DNA from: JANOYY01 sp031418035
GTDB taxonomy: Bacteria > Actinomycetota > Acidimicrobiia > Acidimicrobiales > JANYDT01
Direction of reading: 5' to 3'
Assembly (NCBI GenBank): GCA_031418035.1
Contig: JANOWU010000037.1
Span: forward strand, 1-64,000
Length of the DNA stretch: 64,000 nucleotides
Made by a program: the position numbers and the translations under genes. Shown here piece by piece: positions 60,136 to 64,000 of the stretch; positions within the stretch are counted from its first letter, which is position 1, and the number at the start of each line of letters is the position of its first letter. The notes under the pieces are model-generated. The model had not been told where the DNA came from. It did no database searches and saw only the letters and a list, made by a program, of their open reading frames with translations.

Positions 60136-60726
60136 ATGCGGGTTCTGGTAGTTCAGGCGCATCCGCATGCGGAGAGCTTCAACCAAGCGATTTGCGAGGT
60201 GGCAATCCGCTCGCTGCAGGCGAACGGTCACGCCGTTGACCTCATTGATCTGTACGCAGAGGGTTTTGTGGCCGCGATGTCTGCGGCGGAGCGTCTCGCC
60301 TATGAATGCCCGGAACCAATTCTTTCGGAACAGGTGCGTCGCCATGCGGCGCTCGTGGGCCAGGCGGACGCCGTCGTGTTCGTGTATCCAACCTGGTGGT
60401 TCGGTGTGCCGGCGGTCTTGAAGGGTTGGTTGGATCGGGTGATGGTACCCGGTGTTGCCTTCCGGCTGGATGCCAAGACCAACAAAGTGAAAAGGGGTCT
60501 CGGCAACGTACGGCGCATCGCCGGCATAACGACGTACGGCTCGTCGCGCTGCAACGTTGCGCTGATGTCCGACGGCGGACGGCGTCTGATCGGTCGTTGT
60601 TTCCGGTTGATGACACATACATGGTGTCGTCGGACGTGGTTGGGCTTGTATGACATGGACCGGGCGACCGATGCCGATCGCCAGCGCTTCCTCGAACGAG
60701 TCGCTGAGGTGATGGGTTCATGGTGA
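60136..60726 (+). CDS. NAD(P)H:quinone oxidoreductase-like flavoprotein 1
   Basis: A 196-residue flavodoxin-like protein (NQO/MdaB type). The FMN/FAD-binding start is VLVVQAHPHAESFNQAICE, followed by VIDLYAEGF-like sequence (LIDLYAEGFVA), VFVYPTWWFGVPAVLKGWLD and a later YGSSR. It is likely a two-electron reductase for quinones or related compounds. It overlaps a paralogue downstream by 7 bases. Confidence 0.85.
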   Translation: MRVLVVQAHPHAESFNQAICEVAIRSLQANGHAVDLIDLYAEGFVAAMSAAERLAYECPEPILSEQVRRHAALVGQADAVVFVYPTWWFGVPAVLKGWLDRVMVPGVAFRLDAKTNKVKRGLGNVRRIAGITTYGSSRCNVALMSDGGRRLIGRCFRLMTHTWCRRTWLGLYDMDRATDADRQRFLERVAEVMGSW

Positions 60727-61328
60727 CATCCGGCCGAGCGAGTCGCACGTTGGTGGTGATTGCGCACCCGGTTGACGGATCTTTCGTAAGTTCACTTGCG
60801 AAAGTCGTGGTCGAGGCTCGCCGCAAACGCGGCGACGAGGTTCGGGTGATTGACCTCTATGGCATGTCGTTTGATCCGATGCTGAGTCAGCAGGACTGGC
60901 TTCACAAGGAGGACCGAACCTATGCCGTGGCGGCGCACGCCGACCACGTCGAGATGCTTCGGTGGGCGACGTCACTGGTGCTGGTGTACCCAACGTGGTT
61001 CGGGGGGTTCCCGGCAATGCTGAAGGGTTGGTTCGATCGCGTCTGGTCGGTGGGCGTCGCGTACGAGATTCCGGCGAATCGCACGCGGATCCGCCGCGGG
61101 CTCACCAACATTCGTGAGATTGTGCTGGTGACAACGCACGGATCGTCGAAGTGGATGAACGTGGCGCAGGGCGAGCCGGGTAAGCATCTCGTGAGTCGGG
61201 GGCTTCGGGTGTTGTGTCACCGGCTGTGTCGTGTTCGATGGGTGGCGTTCTACGGAAACGACACGGCGTCGCCGCAGCAGCGTATGGATTTTCGACAGCG
61301 CGTCGCTGACGCGCTCGCCGCCCGGTAG
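60720..61328 (+). CDS. NAD(P)H:quinone oxidoreductase-like flavoprotein 2
   Basis: A 202-residue paralogue of the preceding protein. It has LVVIAHPVDGSFVSSLAKV, VIDLYGMSFDPML, LVLVYPTWFGGFPAMLKGWFDRV and THGSSKW. The two share the same layout but have diverged greatly, so it is an old duplication. The coupled overlap suggests they may act as a heterodimer. Confidence 0.85.
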   Translation: MVTSGRASRTLVVIAHPVDGSFVSSLAKVVVEARRKRGDEVRVIDLYGMSFDPMLSQQDWLHKEDRTYAVAAHADHVEMLRWATSLVLVYPTWFGGFPAMLKGWFDRVWSVGVAYEIPANRTRIRRGLTNIREIVLVTTHGSSKWMNVAQGEPGKHLVSRGLRVLCHRLCRVRWVAFYGNDTASPQQRMDFRQRVADALAAR

Positions 61329-61331
61329 CGT
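61326..61331 (+). promoter_or_regulatory. -10 hexamer of a leaderless promoter (DUF5318-PBP)
   Basis: TAGCGT overlaps the stop codon of the upstream gene and lies 6 bases before the GTG at 61338. Confidence 0.45.
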
Positions 61332-61337
61332 TGTCCG

Positions 61338-61742
61338 GTGACCTTTCGACCTGACGTTGTGCGCGGATCCGGCGACGAGGCGCCTGGGTCGGTTGACTAT
61401 CGGTTAGCTCGGCGTCATCTGATTAACGAGTTCAAACGCGGCCGACTGTCGCGTCTTGATATCTGCGACGCCCATCCCGAGTTGATTCGGGCGGCGGTAA
61501 ACGTTGGGGCCGTGCAGGAAGAGGTGTGCCCGATTTGTGAGGAGTCTCCTCTGATGAACGTGAGTTATGTCTTCGGTGGCCGTCTTCCCAGTTTCGGGCG
61601 CTGTATTACGAAGGCATCGGAGATTGCCCACTTCCGCCGCCAAACCGGTCCGTACACTTGTTATGTGGTCGAGGTCTGCTCGAACTGCCGATGGAATCAT
61701 CTGGCGAAGCTTTTTCAACTCGGACGATCGAGTGGCAAGTAG
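61338..61742 (+). CDS. DUF5318 zinc-ribbon-like protein
   Basis: A 134-residue protein of a family conserved upstream of ponA in actinobacteria (Rv0049-like). The core is VDYRLARRHLINEFKRGRL, then VCPICEE and VVEVCSNCRWNHL, so two C-x2-C pairs likely bind zinc. Its function is unknown. The gene overlaps the PBP start by 11 bases, so the two are made together. Confidence 0.85.
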   Translation: MTFRPDVVRGSGDEAPGSVDYRLARRHLINEFKRGRLSRLDICDAHPELIRAAVNVGAVQEEVCPICEESPLMNVSYVFGGRLPSFGRCITKASEIAHFRRQTGPYTCYVVEVCSNCRWNHLAKLFQLGRSSGK

Positions 61743-63960
61743 ACGCGACACCGATGGCGGGTTACGTCCTCGGAGGGGGTTCTTCCGACGCCTGATTCGT
61801 CGGTTGGTGGTGGTCGGCCTCGCGTTCTTTGTGGTGCTCTGCGGGGTTGGGTATTTGTATGTGCGCTTTGCACCGGTACCGGCCGACAAGTTTCCGGTCC
61901 AAACGTCGTTCTTGTTTGACACGAAAGGGCAGAGGATCGCCGCGATCTCGGCGGGCGAGAATCGTGAGGTTCTGTCGATCGCGGAGATTCCGGTGGTGTT
62001 GCGATCCGCGGTTCTTGCGGCGGAGGATCGGCGCTTCTACAAGCACCGCGGGCTCGACCCCTTGGGCATCGGCCGGGCGTTGTGGCAAGACGTTCGCCAC
62101 AGCGGACGGCGCCAGGGTGGGTCGACGATCACGCAGCAGTATGTAAAGAACGTGTACGTAGGACGTGACGCTACGCTGGCGCGCAAGTTCAAGGAGGCCG
62201 CGATTGCGATCAAGCTTGAGCAGAAGCTGAGTAAAGACGAGATCCTGGAGCGCTACCTCAACACGATCTACTTCGGTCGTGGGGCCTACGGCGTGCAAGC
62301 CGCATCGCGGGCGTACTACGGCGTGGGTGTCGCGAAGCTCGATCTTCCAAAGGCGGCGTATCTTGCGGCGTTGATTCGTAGTCCGGAGCGAACCGATGCG
62401 ATCAGGGCGCCCGACGTTGCCAAGCGTCGACGCGATTCTGTGCTGACGGCGATGGTTGGCACCGGAACCATCACCCGGGCCGACGCCGACGGGGCAATAG
62501 CGTCACCGTTGGTCGGCGTGGGTGGGGTTCGACCGCGCAATATCCGCGGCACCGTGTACGACCAGGCGACGATCGGTACGCAGTGGTTTATCGACGCCGT
62601 TCGCAAGGAGTTGGTAGACCGTTATGGCGAACAGGTAGTGCAAACGCAGGGTCTGAAGGTCAAGACGTCACTCGACCTCGACATTCAAAAGAGCGCATAC
62701 GATGGTGCATATCGCGAGTTGCTTCCCGACGAGAGCGATCCGGCCGCGGCCGTTGTCGTGCTGGATCATCAGGCGCATGTGAAGGCGCTGGTCGGTGGAC
62801 GCTCGTGGGCTGAATCGAAGGTGAACCTGGCACTGGGCACCGATGGCGGTGGGGAGGGCCGGCCTGCGGGTTCCACCTTCAAAACATTCGTTCTGGCCGC
62901 GATGCTTCGCAACGGTTACTCGTTGGAATCGGCGTTTCGCGGTCCGGCGTCGATCACGATTCCCTCCGCTGATGGCGGTGTGGATTGGGTGGTGCGCAAC
63001 ACCAACGGTGACTCGTATGGGACCACGAACATGATCGACGCCACGCGGTTGTCGATCAACACCGTGTTTGCGCAAGCCGTGACGGCCGAGGACGGGGGCG
63101 CCGATCGTGTAGCCGAGGCGGCCGAGGCGGCGGGTGTGAAGTCGGAGCTTGTGCACGTGCCGAGCATTGCCCTGGGGACCTCGACTGTGTCGCCCCTAGA
63201 GATGGCGAATGCCTATCTCACGTTTGCGAACCACGGAATACGAAGTACACCTACGTTTGTGCTCTCGGTGACGACCGCCGATGGTCGGTCGCTGCCGGTG
63301 GATCAACCGACGACGGTGGAGGCGTTCTCGGTCGAGGAGGCGGACACGATCACCAGTGTGCTGCGCGGCGTCGTGTCGAACGGTACGGGTCGGGCGGCCG
63401 CGGTGGCGGGTCGAGAGATTGCCGGCAAGACCGGTACAACGAATGACTATCGCGATGCGTGGTTTGTGGGGTACACGCCGAAGGAGTGCTGTGTGACGGC
63501 GATCTGGATGGGCTACCCCGACGCGCAGCGCACGATGAGCAACGTCCACGGTGTCCGGGTTTCGGGTGGCACGCTCCCCGCGCGATTGTTCGCGAAAGTG
63601 ATGGTGGTCGCGGCACCGAAGGGCACGGGCACATTCGCCAGGGTCAAGTCCTATGCCGGCAAGCTGTTGGCGGGTGCTGACCGGGCCGGCGCGGGTTCGA
63701 GTCCCGGGTCAGGCGCGGTGTCGCGGCGACGACGGACGACGGTGGTTGGGGCGGAGCCCGGTGCTGATTCCGTTGCGCCGGTGCGTGTGGGCGCGGATGC
63801 GGTGGAGACGTTTGTGCCCGAGGTGAACCCGGGTGCCGCTGCGGTGCCTGCGGTGGTCGAAACGGTGGTGGTGCCGCCGCCCGTGGCGGACGTGGTGGCG
63901 ACTGCGCCAACGGTGCCCCCTGTTCCCGCCGGCGATGCTGCCGTCACCTCGGTGGGTTAG
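61732..63960 (+). CDS. class A penicillin-binding protein (glycosyltransferase/transpeptidase)
   Basis: A 742-residue bifunctional wall synthase. The membrane anchor is about 22-42. The glycosyltransferase domain has E98 in AAEDRRFYKHRG, GGSTITQQYVKN and RYLNTIYFGRGAYG. The transpeptidase domain has S381-T-F-K384, S441-I-N443 and K566-T-G568, all intact. The last 90 residues are a Pro/Ala/Val-rich tail outside the membrane. The GTG at 61732 follows from the overlap with DUF5318. It is the ponA1-equivalent. Confidence 0.95.
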   Translation: MASRRDTDGGLRPRRGFFRRLIRRLVVVGLAFFVVLCGVGYLYVRFAPVPADKFPVQTSFLFDTKGQRIAAISAGENREVLSIAEIPVVLRSAVLAAEDRRFYKHRGLDPLGIGRALWQDVRHSGRRQGGSTITQQYVKNVYVGRDATLARKFKEAAIAIKLEQKLSKDEILERYLNTIYFGRGAYGVQAASRAYYGVGVAKLDLPKAAYLAALIRSPERTDAIRAPDVAKRRRDSVLTAMVGTGTITRADADGAIASPLVGVGGVRPRNIRGTVYDQATIGTQWFIDAVRKELVDRYGEQVVQTQGLKVKTSLDLDIQKSAYDGAYRELLPDESDPAAAVVVLDHQAHVKALVGGRSWAESKVNLALGTDGGGEGRPAGSTFKTFVLAAMLRNGYSLESAFRGPASITIPSADGGVDWVVRNTNGDSYGTTNMIDATRLSINTVFAQAVTAEDGGADRVAEAAEAAGVKSELVHVPSIALGTSTVSPLEMANAYLTFANHGIRSTPTFVLSVTTADGRSLPVDQPTTVEAFSVEEADTITSVLRGVVSNGTGRAAAVAGREIAGKTGTTNDYRDAWFVGYTPKECCVTAIWMGYPDAQRTMSNVHGVRVSGGTLPARLFAKVMVVAAPKGTGTFARVKSYAGKLLAGADRAGAGSSPGSGAVSRRRRTTVVGAEPGADSVAPVRVGADAVETFVPEVNPGAAAVPAVVETVVVPPPVADVVATAPTVPPVPAGDAAVTSVG

Positions 63961-64000
63961 TCGGTCGGTTCGTCGGTCGCTGGGCAGCGCCATGTGCCGA

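Overview
The window is a GC-rich actinobacterial chromosome segment centred on the replication origin. The order rsmG-jag-yidC-yidD-rnpA-rpmH / dnaA / oriC / dnaN-recF-DUF721-gyrB-gyrA, followed by a DUF3566 gene, tRNA-Ile and tRNA-Ala, is the classical actinobacterial origin arrangement. On the other side, parA-parB, trxA-trxB, an anti-sigma/ECF-sigma pair, murJ, a DUF6049 gene and a CCA-adding enzyme match the sigM-mviN-pcnA neighbourhood known from mycobacteria. I infer Actinobacteriota outside the well-studied genera, perhaps Acidimicrobiia. The rank is inference; the phylum is well supported by gene order.

Layout. 0-9.6 kb is accessory metabolism: a 2OG-Fe(II) oxygenase, an SSB-like OB-fold protein, an enolase-superfamily dehydratase, a 1-Cys peroxiredoxin, then a cluster of Rieske oxygenase, AlkB-like dioxygenase, CrtU-like FAD oxidoreductase and methyltransferase, then a NUDIX hydrolase and a nucleoside hydrolase. 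9.7-17 kb is a nucleoside uptake and salvage block: BMP-type binding protein, double ATPase, two permeases, cytidine deaminase, a RidA protein and adenosine deaminase. 17-25 kb holds a luciferase-like monooxygenase, a phosphohexomutase, a secreted lipase, a wall-anchored surface protein and two tRNA genes with unfamiliar neighbours. 25-29.6 kb holds methylmalonyl-CoA epimerase, a large GH63-like glycosidase, the DUF3566 protein and a TadE-like protein.

29.7-42.9 kb is the origin core. The dnaA-dnaN gap (37.35-37.71 kb) contains a cluster of DnaA boxes beside an AT-rich stretch and is the probable oriC. Genes leave it on both sides. From 42.9 to 45.3 kb there is no convincing gene. Instead there is an array of at least nine parS centromere sites, with decayed copies between them, just upstream of parA and parB. 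This is the most unusual structure in the window.

47-58.5 kb is a long minus-strand series: GNAT acetyltransferase, DUF6049 protein, MurJ, DegV, a membrane Ser/Thr kinase, a SigM-like ECF factor, its zinc-type anti-sigma factor, a small membrane protein, thioredoxin reductase and thioredoxin. It joins envelope assembly, phospho-signalling and redox control. The window ends with the CCA-adding enzyme, two tandem NAD(P)H:quinone-reductase-like proteins, a DUF5318 protein and a class A penicillin-binding protein.

Two themes recur. Many genes have a TANNNT-like hexamer 6-7 bases before the start codon and no Shine-Dalgarno, which points to leaderless mRNAs. Short tandem repeats of 6-19 bp repeatedly sit exactly at gene ends or starts.
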